From NCBI RefSeq assembly GCF_000010785.1, contig NC_013799.1:806001-870000 (forward strand): a stretch of DNA of 64,000 bases. The letters are read 5' to 3'. The notes beneath the pieces were generated by a model. That model was not told the origin of the DNA. It made no database searches and saw only the letters and a list, made by a program, of their open reading frames with translations. Of this stretch, positions 52,091-60,589 are shown piece after piece (position 1 is the first letter of the stretch; each line of letters begins with the position of its first letter). The DNA is from Hydrogenobacter thermophilus TK-6 (GTDB taxonomy: Bacteria; Aquificota; Aquificia; Aquificales; Aquificaceae). The position numbers and the translations under genes were made by a program.

Positions 52091-52611
52091 TAAGCAGGCG
52101 TGATGTCTTAAAGTTTTTTCTAAGCTCCTCCCTTTTTTCATGGGCTAAAAAGATGGAAGACATAGTGATAAAAGGGTGTGTGGTAAAGAGAGACAGGCTC
52201 TATCGTGTAAACGAAGATAGGATGCTCTTTCAGTGGGTTAAAGAGGAGGGAAGGGGTGTTTACTCGGTAGGCTTTATGTCCATACTGGCATCCTTGGCTT
52301 ACCCCCTTTACTCCATAAAGATAAAGCCTGTTGGGACAGTGCTTGAGTACGATGATAACCTGGCTGTAATTGAAGCGGGCAAGAGAGTCTCTACATTTCC
52401 CACACCCATAGGTGGGAAAGTGGTGGAGATAAACGCTTCTCTTGAGAAAGACCCATCACCGATAGTGAGCAGTCCCTACGAGACTTGGATAGTTAAAATA
52501 GCATCCTCGGACGTTGAAAGTTTAAAAAGGCTAAAGACAGCTGACGAGATAGCAAAGGTCGTAGAATCTATAATAATCAGAGAAGGCATAGAGTGTCTTC
52601 CCAAGAGGTAG
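52087..52611 (+). CDS. GcvH-like lipoyl-domain protein with a twin-arginine-type leader
   Basis: 174 residues. The body matches the glycine-cleavage H fold. The lipoyl-Lys region is EAGKRVSTFPTPIGGKVVEI; the Lys lies eight residues before the Pro of the hairpin, as in GcvH. The N-terminus, MISRRDVLKFFLSSSLFSWA, looks like a short Tat leader, which true GcvH lacks. No glycine cleavage genes are near. It overlaps fdhE by four bases, and its TAG stop shares its last base with selC. It could be an exported or membrane-bound lipoyl carrier linked to formate dehydrogenase, but that is inference. Confidence 0.75.
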   Translation: MISRRDVLKFFLSSSLFSWAKKMEDIVIKGCVVKRDRLYRVNEDRMLFQWVKEEGRGVYSVGFMSILASLAYPLYSIKIKPVGTVLEYDDNLAVIEAGKRVSTFPTPIGGKVVEINASLEKDPSPIVSSPYETWIVKIASSDVESLKRLKTADEIAKVVESIIIREGIECLPKR

Positions 52612-52710
52612 GGAGAGTTTGGCTGGCTGGTGCCGCCCCGGGACTTCAAATCCCGTGGGGGGTCGCTACAGGCGACCTCCGGAGGGTTCGATTCCCTTAC
52701 TCTCCCGCCA
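52611..52710 (+). tRNA. selC: tRNA-Sec (selC, anticodon TCA)
   Basis: 100 bases. The long acceptor GGGAGAGT pairs with ACTCTCCC (8 bp), the mark of tRNA-Sec. The anticodon stem-loop GGGACTTCAAATCCC has TCA. The extra arm is long (GGTCGC/GCGACC), and CCA is encoded at 52708-52710. It decodes the UGA of fdoG in the same operon. Confidence 0.96.
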
Positions 52711-52734
52711 AAACATGATATCAAACAGACAAAT

Positions 52735-52778
52735 CTCCTCAGGAAAGAGTTAAATTTTCTTAAAAGCCTTTTGAGGAG
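52735..52778 (+). promoter_or_regulatory. Inverted repeat covering the ribosome site of the dehydratase-like gene
   Basis: CTCCTCA (52735-52741) pairs with TGAGGAG (52772-52778), which is the Shine-Dalgarno sequence of the gene starting at 52787. The loop is 30 bases. In RNA this would hide the ribosome site, so translation could be controlled. The stem is only seven pairs. Confidence 0.4.
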
Positions 52779-52786
52779 GGTAAATC

Positions 52787-54292
52787 ATGGAGGTGCTTGA
52801 TTATAGAGCATACAGACCCAGAGCTTTTACAAAAGAGGAGAGGTCTAAGACAACCATCCTCTTTGGGGGACTCACCTGGAAGCACGAAAGGCTCATACAA
52901 GCCTCTCTTGAAAACATGGGATACAGAGCAAAGCCCCTGCCGGAGATAAGGAGGGTGGACCTGGACATGGGTAAAGAGTTTATAGATGTGGGTGCCTGCT
53001 GTCCTACCACCTTTACCGCAGGAAACCTTGCCAGAGCGCTCATGCAGATAGAAAAGAGTGAAGGAAGGGAACGGCTCAAGGATAACTATGTGTTTGTTAC
53101 CATAGGAGCCTGTGGACCATGCAGGTTTGGTCAGTATCATGAGTCTTACGAGCGCGTGCTTGAGGGATTAAACCTCAGAGATTTTAGGCTGTTTCTTCTT
53201 GACCTTCTTCAGATGGAGCAGTCGGTGGAGGGTGGAGGTCTTGAAATAAGCATGCCTCTGACCTTAGGACTCGTTTATGCCATGTTCATAGGAGATCTCC
53301 TTACTGACATGGAGTACGCAACAAGACCCTACGAGGTTGAAAAGGGGAAAACAGATAGAGTACTGAGAGATAGCGTAGAGCTCATTTACGAAAAGCTAAG
53401 GAAAAGACCCATAAGAGGTAAAAAGCTTGGTTCTCTGCTGTGGCATTTAACTACTGACTACTTTACAAAGGCTTTGAAAGAAGTTAAAGAGCTGTGGGAT
53501 GAGATAGAGGTTGACAGACTTAGAGTGAAACCTACAGTGAAGATAACAGGTGAGTTCTGGCTTCAGACTCACGAAGGAGAGGGCAATTACAACATAAAGA
53601 GATGGTTGGAGCAGGAAGGCGCACAGGTGGTGCCTCCCCCCGTAGCTGTATGGATGGATTACCTTATAAACATGGAGCTGTTTAAATTGGAAGACAAGAG
53701 AGAATTTGTCAAAATGTACCCTCTGAAGAAAGCCATCATCTCTCTATTTGCCTGGCTTTACAGATACACCTACAACAGACTCAGAAATGCTCTTAACGAC
53801 ATTCCAAACCCTCTCCCAGACCAGAGAGCTTTAAAGGAACTTGCCAGACCTTACTTTTATTACAGACTCACCGGCGGTGAAGGACATATGCTCATAGGTA
53901 AGGCTCTTTATGCTTACAGAAACAAACATGCTCACATGATATGCGAGCTCTCACCTTACGGATGCCTTCCCAATACCATGTCCGTAGGTGCCATGGCAAA
54001 GGTGCTGGGGGATTATCCGGACCTGCTTTACGCTCCCATTGAGATAAAGGGTGATGCTGAAGTTCACGCTCTTTCAAGGTGTCAGATGATACTGACCGAG
54101 GCGAAAAGGAGGGCAAAGGAGGAGTTTGAAGAAGTGCTACAGAGGACAAAACTGAAAATTGAAGACATAAAAGAGTTTGAAGCTAAAAAACCCGAGATAA
54201 GAAGGGCTACTTACAGGATACCCCACTACGGATACGCAGGAACATCTGCCAACTATGTTATGCATGTAGCAAAGCTTATGGGAAGGGTTTGA
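52787..54292 (+). CDS. 2-hydroxyacyl-CoA dehydratase-like protein (HgdB/DUF2229 type)
   Basis: 501 residues. Cysteines likely to bind an Fe-S centre are in DVGACCPTTFTAGNL, TIGACGPCRFGQY and CELSPYGCLPN. This is the D-component family that works with BadF/HgdC activases. In many bacteria the same domains are fused in one giant protein. Here the partner activase is the next gene. The true substrate is unknown: these homologues in Aquificales are not assigned to a pathway I can name. Confidence 0.8.
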   Translation: MEVLDYRAYRPRAFTKEERSKTTILFGGLTWKHERLIQASLENMGYRAKPLPEIRRVDLDMGKEFIDVGACCPTTFTAGNLARALMQIEKSEGRERLKDNYVFVTIGACGPCRFGQYHESYERVLEGLNLRDFRLFLLDLLQMEQSVEGGGLEISMPLTLGLVYAMFIGDLLTDMEYATRPYEVEKGKTDRVLRDSVELIYEKLRKRPIRGKKLGSLLWHLTTDYFTKALKEVKELWDEIEVDRLRVKPTVKITGEFWLQTHEGEGNYNIKRWLEQEGAQVVPPPVAVWMDYLINMELFKLEDKREFVKMYPLKKAIISLFAWLYRYTYNRLRNALNDIPNPLPDQRALKELARPYFYYRLTGGEGHMLIGKALYAYRNKHAHMICELSPYGCLPNTMSVGAMAKVLGDYPDLLYAPIEIKGDAEVHALSRCQMILTEAKRRAKEEFEEVLQRTKLKIEDIKEFEAKKPEIRRATYRIPHYGYAGTSANYVMHVAKLMGRV

Positions 54293-54304
54293 GAGGCTAG
54301 TGCC

Positions 54305-56458
54305 ATGCTGTTGGGTATAGACATAGGGAGCACCACATGCAAGTATGTACTTGCGGATGATAGTGGCAAAATAATAGATAAAGCTTACGAAAGGCACAAC
54401 ACCAGGCAGGCGGAGAAGGTACTGGAGTTTCTTATAAAGCTTGAGGAATTATACGGGCTCAGAGCTGGAAGAGACAGGGTTTATCTAACAGGTTCGGGCG
54501 CAGGGCAGATAACCAAACTCATAGGCGGTAAGTTTATCCAGGAGGTGGTTGCTGTAAGCGTTGCAGTTGAAAGGCTCCATCCGCGCGTGAGGTTCGTAAG
54601 CGAAATAGGAGGGGAGGACATGAAGACCATCTTCATAAAGGAGGAGGGGGGAAAGAAAAGCAGGCAGGTGTATATGCAGAATGTGTGCGCAGGTGGTACT
54701 GGTACCTTCATAGAGAAGTCTGCAAGGAAGCTGGGAATTGACCAGCAAAAACTCTCCAGTATGGGATACAGAGGCTACACACTACACAGGATAAGCTCCA
54801 AGTGCGGTATATTTGCGGAAGCGGATGTCAACTCTTTGGTAAAGGCGGGGGTTCCAGTGGAGGAGATCATTGCCTCCCTGTTTGAGGCTGTGGTCTATCA
54901 GAACCTGTCCCAGCTCACAAAGGGAAACACACCCCTCCCCGAGGTGCTTCTCCTGGGAGGTCCAAACCTGTTTTTCAGAGGTCTTCAAGAGGCATGGAGG
55001 CACCACCTTAAAGAGCTCTGGAAAGTCAGAGGTGTAGGAGACTTTTCTGAAGAGGAGATGCAGAAGCTGGTTTATGTGCCGGAAAACTCCCTCTTTTATG
55101 CCAGTCTTGGGTGTATATACACCGCTATGGAAGAGGAGGAGGGAGGTGTTTATCAAGGAAGGGAGAAGTTAGAGTGGTGGGTAAAGGAAGGACAGTACGA
55201 GGAAAAGCTCAAAGAGGGCAAGAGAGGACTTGTAAGCTCGGAGGAGGAGCTTGAGGCTTTTATGAGGAAGTACTCGCATAGCGTAGGCAAAAGGATACAA
55301 CCCAAAAAAGTGCCGGAGGTGATAGTAGGCTGTGATTTTGGTTCCACAACGGCAAAAGCGGTTTGCATAACTCCCGAGAAGGAGCTGGTCTTTTCCTGCT
55401 ACACCATGAGCAAAGGAAACCCAATAGAGGATGCAAAGGAGATATTCAGGCAGATAAAGGAGTATCTTGGCAGTGGGAAAGTCCTTAGTCTTGGAATCAC
55501 GGGCTATGGTAAGGACCTGCTTAAAGATATCCTCGGAGCGGATGTTGCTATAGTGGAAACAGTTGCTCATGCTACCGCAGGACTGCATTTTTTCCCCGAT
55601 GCGGACTGTATATGCGATGTGGGTGGAGTAGATGTAAAGATCATGATACTCAGACAAGGCTCTGTGGTAGACTTTAGATTAAACTCCCAGTGCTCTTCGG
55701 GAAACGGCGCCTTTCTGCAGGGAGTGGCGGAGAGGTTTAACATACCACTTAGCCAGATAGCGGAAAGAGCCTTCTTGGCAAAGGCTATACCTAACTTCAC
55801 CATGGGCTGTGGAGTCTTCTTACAGAGCGATATAGTAAACCAGCAAAGAAAAGGCTGGCAGGCGGAGGAGATACTGGCGGGTCTGTGCTATGTTCTACCT
55901 CTAAATGTCTGGATATACGCAGGAAACATAAACAACCTGGCGCAGGTGGGTAGGAAGTTCATACTTCAGGGTGGGACGCACAGAAACCTTGCGGTGGTAA
56001 AGGCTCAGGTGGACTTTATAAAGTCCAGGGTCCCCGATGCGGAAGTTTATGTACACCCATACTCCGGTGAAGCTGGAGCTATAGGCGCAGCGCTGGTAGC
56101 TCTGGAACACTGGCGGAAGACTAAAAGCACAAGGTTCAGAGGTTTTCAAACCGTAGAGAATCTGGAGTATGTGGCTACCACATCAAAGGACACTGTTTGC
56201 CACTGGTGTCCCGTGAACTGTCAGAGGACCTTTATAGATGTTAAACTGCAGGAAGGCGAGGGAAGACCCTGGAGTAAAGTACCCCTTCCAAAAGGCTGGG
56301 TGAGGCTCATCGTAAACAACTCCTGCCCGAAGGGTCTTGTGGAGGATGAGAAGGAGCTAAGAGTTATAAAAGAGAGGATGGAAAAGGTGAAAAGCTCTTT
56401 TCCCAACATATCCGATTTTGTGAGAAAGGAAGCTTTCAGGAGGCTCACTCGTACCTAA
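54305..56458 (+). CDS. Tandem BadF/HgdC-type activase ATPase (two domains)
   Basis: 717 residues. Domain 1 (about 1-290) begins LLGIDIGSTTCKYVLA and has Cys in NVCAGGTGTF and SSKCGIFAEAD. Domain 2 (about 335-610) begins IVGCDFGSTTAKAVC and has Cys in NSQCSSGNGAF and TMGCGVFLQ. In HgdC such cysteines hold a 4Fe-4S bridging a dimer; here one chain could supply both halves. The tail adds CHWCPVNCQ and NSCPKG. It should use ATP to push a low-potential electron into the partner protein encoded just upstream. Confidence 0.85.
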   Translation: MLLGIDIGSTTCKYVLADDSGKIIDKAYERHNTRQAEKVLEFLIKLEELYGLRAGRDRVYLTGSGAGQITKLIGGKFIQEVVAVSVAVERLHPRVRFVSEIGGEDMKTIFIKEEGGKKSRQVYMQNVCAGGTGTFIEKSARKLGIDQQKLSSMGYRGYTLHRISSKCGIFAEADVNSLVKAGVPVEEIIASLFEAVVYQNLSQLTKGNTPLPEVLLLGGPNLFFRGLQEAWRHHLKELWKVRGVGDFSEEEMQKLVYVPENSLFYASLGCIYTAMEEEEGGVYQGREKLEWWVKEGQYEEKLKEGKRGLVSSEEELEAFMRKYSHSVGKRIQPKKVPEVIVGCDFGSTTAKAVCITPEKELVFSCYTMSKGNPIEDAKEIFRQIKEYLGSGKVLSLGITGYGKDLLKDILGADVAIVETVAHATAGLHFFPDADCICDVGGVDVKIMILRQGSVVDFRLNSQCSSGNGAFLQGVAERFNIPLSQIAERAFLAKAIPNFTMGCGVFLQSDIVNQQRKGWQAEEILAGLCYVLPLNVWIYAGNINNLAQVGRKFILQGGTHRNLAVVKAQVDFIKSRVPDAEVYVHPYSGEAGAIGAALVALEHWRKTKSTRFRGFQTVENLEYVATTSKDTVCHWCPVNCQRTFIDVKLQEGEGRPWSKVPLPKGWVRLIVNNSCPKGLVEDEKELRVIKERMEKVKSSFPNISDFVRKEAFRRLTRT

Positions 56459-57659
56459 GAGCATCCACAGGGTTTAGCTTTGAAGCCTTGTAAGCGGGAT
56501 AAAAGCCAAAGATAACACCCACCAGAAAGGAAAAGCTGAAAGCTACGAGTATGTGAAAGGGTGATATGACAACAGCCCAACCAAAAGCCCTGGAAATGGA
56601 ATAAGATGCTATGACTCCCACAGCTATACCTACCATGCCTCCCAGAGTGGAGAGTATAAGCGCCTCCAAAAGGAACTGTCCCCTTATGTCCCAGACTCTG
56701 GCACCTACAGCCATCCTTATGCCTATCTCTCTGGTTCTTTCTGCTACAGAGACCAGCATGATGTTCATGATGCCTATACCACCCACCAGAAGGGATACGC
56801 ATGCCACTGAAAGAAGGAGCAGAGACATAACCCTGGCAGACTCCTGCTGAACTTGCAAAAACTGTGATAGGTTTCTTACGGTAAAGTCCTCCTGTCTGTG
56901 CCTCTGAAGTATGGTTTGCTTTACCTCTTTTTCTGCATCCTCTATGCTGTTAGGTCCTAGAGCCTGCACCATCATCCTGTCTATCTGACCCGGAAAGGCT
57001 GTGCCAAAGAGAAACCTCTGAGCGGAGGATATGGGGACTATGACCGTATCGTCCTGGTCCTGACCCATGGGTGATTGCCCCTTCCTCTCAAGCACGCCTA
57101 TTACCATGAAAGGCATGCCCTTTATCCTTATAACCTTCCCCACCGGGTCATCCCCCACAAAGAGGTTTTCCACCACCGTCTGTCCCAGCACCGCCACCTT
57201 AGAGGCGCTTCTCACATCCTCCTCACCAAAGACCCTTCCCGATACCACCTTCCAGTCTCTTATCTCAAAGTAGTCCTGCGTGGTTCCCACCACACCCGTT
57301 GACCAGTTCATACTACCATAGACCAACTGGGCTACACCGGCCTTTATGGGTGCCACGCGCAGAACGCTGGGACACTCCCTCACAACAGCCTGAGCATCTG
57401 TCAGAGAAAGGGTAGGCTGTGTTCCCAAACCCATCCTGACACCTCCAGCAGTGGTGCTTCCTGGTAAGACTATCAGCAGATTACTACCTATGCTGGCTAT
57501 CTGCTCCTGAATCTTCCTGCTGGCACCCTCTCCCACCGAAAGCATGGCAATAACCGCGGACACTCCGATGACTATGCCAAGAGTGGTCAAAAAAGACCTT
57601 AACTTATTTGCCCTGAAGCTTCTTATGGACATCCAAAAAAGGTCGTAAATGCCCATCAT
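56445..57659 (-). CDS. ABC transporter permease, MacB/LolE type
   Basis: 404 residues. Opening ANKLRSFLTTLGIVIGVSAV is the FtsX/MacB helix 1. Then a large outside domain, and three C-terminal helices (about 285-400). It works with the ATPase and adaptor encoded next to it as a MacAB-like efflux or lipoprotein transport machine. The stop converges on the activase gene with a 14-base overlap. Confidence 0.9.
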   Translation of the reverse strand: MMGIYDLFWMSIRSFRANKLRSFLTTLGIVIGVSAVIAMLSVGEGASRKIQEQIASIGSNLLIVLPGSTTAGGVRMGLGTQPTLSLTDAQAVVRECPSVLRVAPIKAGVAQLVYGSMNWSTGVVGTTQDYFEIRDWKVVSGRVFGEEDVRSASKVAVLGQTVVENLFVGDDPVGKVIRIKGMPFMVIGVLERKGQSPMGQDQDDTVIVPISSAQRFLFGTAFPGQIDRMMVQALGPNSIEDAEKEVKQTILQRHRQEDFTVRNLSQFLQVQQESARVMSLLLLSVACVSLLVGGIGIMNIMLVSVAERTREIGIRMAVGARVWDIRGQFLLEALILSTLGGMVGIAVGVIASYSISRAFGWAVVISPFHILVAFSFSFLVGVIFGFYPAYKASKLNPVDALRYE

Positions 57660-58327
57660 TCCACCAGAAGGCCGTCCTTTATCCTTACAACCCTTTTGCA
57701 GTAAGATGCTACCGCAGGTTCGTGCGTGACAACTATCAGTGTTGTCCCTAACCTTTCGTTGAGGGACAGGAGCAGATCCATTATCATGTTGCCCGTTGCA
57801 GTGTCCAGGCTTCCTGTCGGTTCGTCCGCAAGGATTATGGGGGGATTGTTGGCTATGGCTCTGGCTATGGCAACCCTCTGTTGCTGTCCTCCCGAAAGCT
57901 GGCTGGGATAGTGGTAAATTCTGTCCCCAAGCCCAACCATCTTTAAAAGCTCCACAGCCCTTTTTTTCCTCTCCCTTCTCCCAACACCCGCGTATATCAT
58001 GGGAAGCTCCACATTTTCAAGAGCGGTAAGGCGTGGTATGAGATTAAAACTCTGGAAAACAAAGCCCACCTTTGTATTCCTAACACGCGCTATCTGGTCC
58101 GTGCTCATGTTTTTGATAGATACACCGTCCAGTATGTATTCTCCCTCCGTAGGCACATCAAGACAGCCTATGATGTTCATGAGGGTGGACTTTCCAGAGC
58201 CAGATGGTCCCATGATAGCCAGCACTTCCCCCCTTTCTACACTCATGCTTATACCCTTAAGCACATGCACCTCTACATGGTCCAGCCTGTATGTTTTCTT
58301 AACTTCTCTTAGCTCTATAAGAGCCAT
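57656..58327 (-). CDS. ABC transporter ATPase, MacB/LolD type
   Basis: 223 residues. Walker A in IMGPSGSGKSTLMN, signature LSGGQQQRVAIARA, Walker B IILADEPTGSLD and the switch His in VVTHE. All motifs are intact. Overlaps both neighbours. Confidence 0.95.
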   Translation of the reverse strand: MALIELREVKKTYRLDHVEVHVLKGISMSVERGEVLAIMGPSGSGKSTLMNIIGCLDVPTEGEYILDGVSIKNMSTDQIARVRNTKVGFVFQSFNLIPRLTALENVELPMIYAGVGRRERKKRAVELLKMVGLGDRIYHYPSQLSGGQQQRVAIARAIANNPPIILADEPTGSLDTATGNMIMDLLLSLNERLGTTLIVVTHEPAVASYCKRVVRIKDGLLVE

Positions 58328-59550
58328 CAGAAGAACCTCGGCGATGCAGGCTTTTTCCTCTCTTCTCCCAAACCTACTATAACCTTATCCCCTTCCTTCA
58401 GGTCTCCTGCAACAACCTCCGTGTAAGTGCCATCGCTTATGCCGGTCTTTACAGGAACTCTGACGGGTCTGTTGTCCCTTAGCACCCATACACCCGCTCC
58501 CTGCTGTTTCTCTCCCCTCAACCTTACCCTGAGTGCCACATTGGGAACTCTAAGAACACCAGTCTTCTTAGCTACCAGAAAGGACACATTGGCAGTCATG
58601 CCCGGTTTTAAAAGCATGTGGCTGTTATCCACAGGGATTATAACCGTGTAAGTTATCACATTCTGAATGTTTACGGGTGAAAGTCTTACCTGAGATACCC
58701 TACCCCTAAAGACTCTGCCAGGGTATGCATCCACAGTGAATTCCACCTCCTGTCCCTCTTTTATCTTACCAATATCCGCCTCAGAAACCGTTGCCTCCAC
58801 CTGCATCTTGGAAAGGTCCTTGGCTATCAAAAACAGGGTGGGTGTTTGAAAGCTTGCTGCCACAGTCTGCCCTACTTCCACATTTTTTGTAATAACAATA
58901 CCGTCAACCGGGGAAACTATCTTGGTGTATCTCAGGTTAGTTTCCGCAATGCTCATGTTAGCCAGAGCTTGCTTTAGCTGGTTTTCTGCAGACTTTATAG
59001 CTAAACGCTGAGCCTCTATCTGAGCCTTTATTGCTTCCACATTTGCTAAAGCGCTCTTGTAGCTCTGCTGTGCCACATCCATATCGCTCTCGGACAGCAA
59101 ACTCTTCTCATACAGATACTTGGCTCTCTGAAGGTCCCTCCTTGCCTTTTCCAAAACCGCCTGCGCCCCTTCTAAGTTTGCCTCCAGAACCTGCATGGTC
59201 CTTCTCTCCTTTTCAAGATTTGCCTTTGCAGTTTCTACAGAAGCCCTGCCCTGCTGGAGCTGTGCCAGAAATAAGGATGGGTCTATCTCCGCAAGCACCT
59301 GACCTTTTCTGACCCGCGAGTTATAGTCCGCGTATATAGCCACAATTTTGCCCGAGACCTGAGAACCCACTATCACCGTAGCTACAGGATTTATAGTCCC
59401 CGTTGCGGAAACCTTTGAAACTATATCACCGCGCGAGACCCTCTCTATCTTAAACTCACTCTCTGCATCCTTGGTCCTGTGTGTATAAAACCACAGAAAA
59501 GCGCCCAAGGAGGAAGGCAGTATGAAGGCAAGAAGTATAACCCTACTCAT
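58327..59550 (-). CDS. Periplasmic adaptor protein, MacA/HlyD type
   Basis: 407 residues. N-terminal membrane anchor (residues 3-20), lipoyl/barrel half (VSATGTINPVATVIVGSQVS), a long coiled-coil hairpin (about residues 85-200), then beta-barrel and membrane-proximal parts (SPVDGIVITKNVEVGQTV). It would link the permease to an outer-membrane channel. No TolC gene lies in the window. Confidence 0.92.
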   Translation of the reverse strand: MSRVILLAFILPSSLGAFLWFYTHRTKDAESEFKIERVSRGDIVSKVSATGTINPVATVIVGSQVSGKIVAIYADYNSRVRKGQVLAEIDPSLFLAQLQQGRASVETAKANLEKERRTMQVLEANLEGAQAVLEKARRDLQRAKYLYEKSLLSESDMDVAQQSYKSALANVEAIKAQIEAQRLAIKSAENQLKQALANMSIAETNLRYTKIVSPVDGIVITKNVEVGQTVAASFQTPTLFLIAKDLSKMQVEATVSEADIGKIKEGQEVEFTVDAYPGRVFRGRVSQVRLSPVNIQNVITYTVIIPVDNSHMLLKPGMTANVSFLVAKKTGVLRVPNVALRVRLRGEKQQGAGVWVLRDNRPVRVPVKTGISDGTYTEVVAGDLKEGDKVIVGLGEERKKPASPRFF

Positions 59551-59562
59551 ACTACACTTATA

Positions 59563-60087
59563 TTACCACCAGCCAATTAACTTAGAATGAACGAGCCTCT
59601 CACAGAGTTTGTAGGAAAGCGCACCTATGGTGGCACCGGCAATAACATCAAGGGGAAAGTGTGCGCCTATGTAAATCCTGCCGTAAGCTATCAAAAAAGC
59701 GTAAGCCCACAAAAGCACCCTAACAAGAGGCGGGGACACTGGAAAGAAGAAAGAGGCAATAAGAAAAGCCATAGCAGTATCCCCTGATGGGAAAGATCTG
59801 TGATACAGAGGCTCAAGGAGATAAACATCTGTGAGCATGCTGGCAGGTCTTGGTGCATCAAAGCCAAACTTCAGAAGGTGTACAGTGGCACTCTCTACCG
59901 CCACAGAGAGCAGGAAAAGTTTCCACCTTCTGTTTTTTGAAACTATCAGAATAAAAGCTATGGGAATTAGCACATAGCCCTTCCCAAGCAGGTAAAAGTA
60001 GCCAAAGAAAGTATCCAGAATAGAGCTTCTTGCGTGGTTGATAAGGTAAAAAAGCTCCACATTCAAGGGGAAGTTTTCTATGTTCAT
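59563..60087 (-). CDS. PAP2-type membrane phosphatase
   Basis: 174 residues with five to six membrane helices. Motifs: KFGFDAPRP (motif 1), YHRSFPSGDTAMAF (motif 2) and RIYIGAHFPLDVIAG (motif 3). Such enzymes remove phosphate from undecaprenyl pyrophosphate or phosphatidic lipids. Overlaps the next gene by four bases. Confidence 0.9.
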   Translation of the reverse strand: MNIENFPLNVELFYLINHARSSILDTFFGYFYLLGKGYVLIPIAFILIVSKNRRWKLFLLSVAVESATVHLLKFGFDAPRPASMLTDVYLLEPLYHRSFPSGDTAMAFLIASFFFPVSPPLVRVLLWAYAFLIAYGRIYIGAHFPLDVIAGATIGALSYKLCERLVHSKLIGWW

Positions 60088-60509
60088 ACGTACTTGTATA
60101 TTATCCTTCCCCTTTCCACGTTCTCAGGTATCAAGGTTATCTTTTCATCACTCATAAAGGATACAAAACCCTCTATGAGACCTGCAAAAAAGTATATAAC
60201 GGGAGATTCTATGAGGTTTCCGTTGGTTATGGCATCCGTAAATATGTCCTCTTCTATCCTTACTTCCGAGTCTGCTCTCTCTATCTTCTTGGCAAAGCCC
60301 AGGTCCTCAAGTATTATGCATGCCCTCCTAAGCGCCTCTTCTTTTGGAAGCACCTCCGGAAAGCGTCCTATAAGACTCTCCAAGAGTTTTGGACCGGATT
60401 GCCTTCCTGCATCTCTAAGAACCGCCTTTGCACCTTTATCCCCTATTAAGCTCTTGACACCTTCCGCCATGTTAACTATGGCAAGCAGAAGTATATCGGA
60501 GTCTACCAT
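60084..60509 (-). CDS. V4R-like small protein
   Basis: 141 residues from ATG 60509, behind GGAGGG. The C-terminal half (SPVIYFFAGLIEGFVSFMSD) recalls the V4R domain, which often binds hydrocarbons or small ligands; its usual cysteines are missing here. Linked to the PAP2 gene by overlap. Tentative. Confidence 0.45.
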   Translation of the reverse strand: MVDSDILLLAIVNMAEGVKSLIGDKGAKAVLRDAGRQSGPKLLESLIGRFPEVLPKEEALRRACIILEDLGFAKKIERADSEVRIEEDIFTDAITNGNLIESPVIYFFAGLIEGFVSFMSDEKITLIPENVERGRIIYKYV

Positions 60510-60589
60510 TGCACCCTCCACCTTCCAATTTTACCACCTTAACACGCTTTAACTATAAAAACTTTTTATCCAAGTATAAGCAGGCTTTA

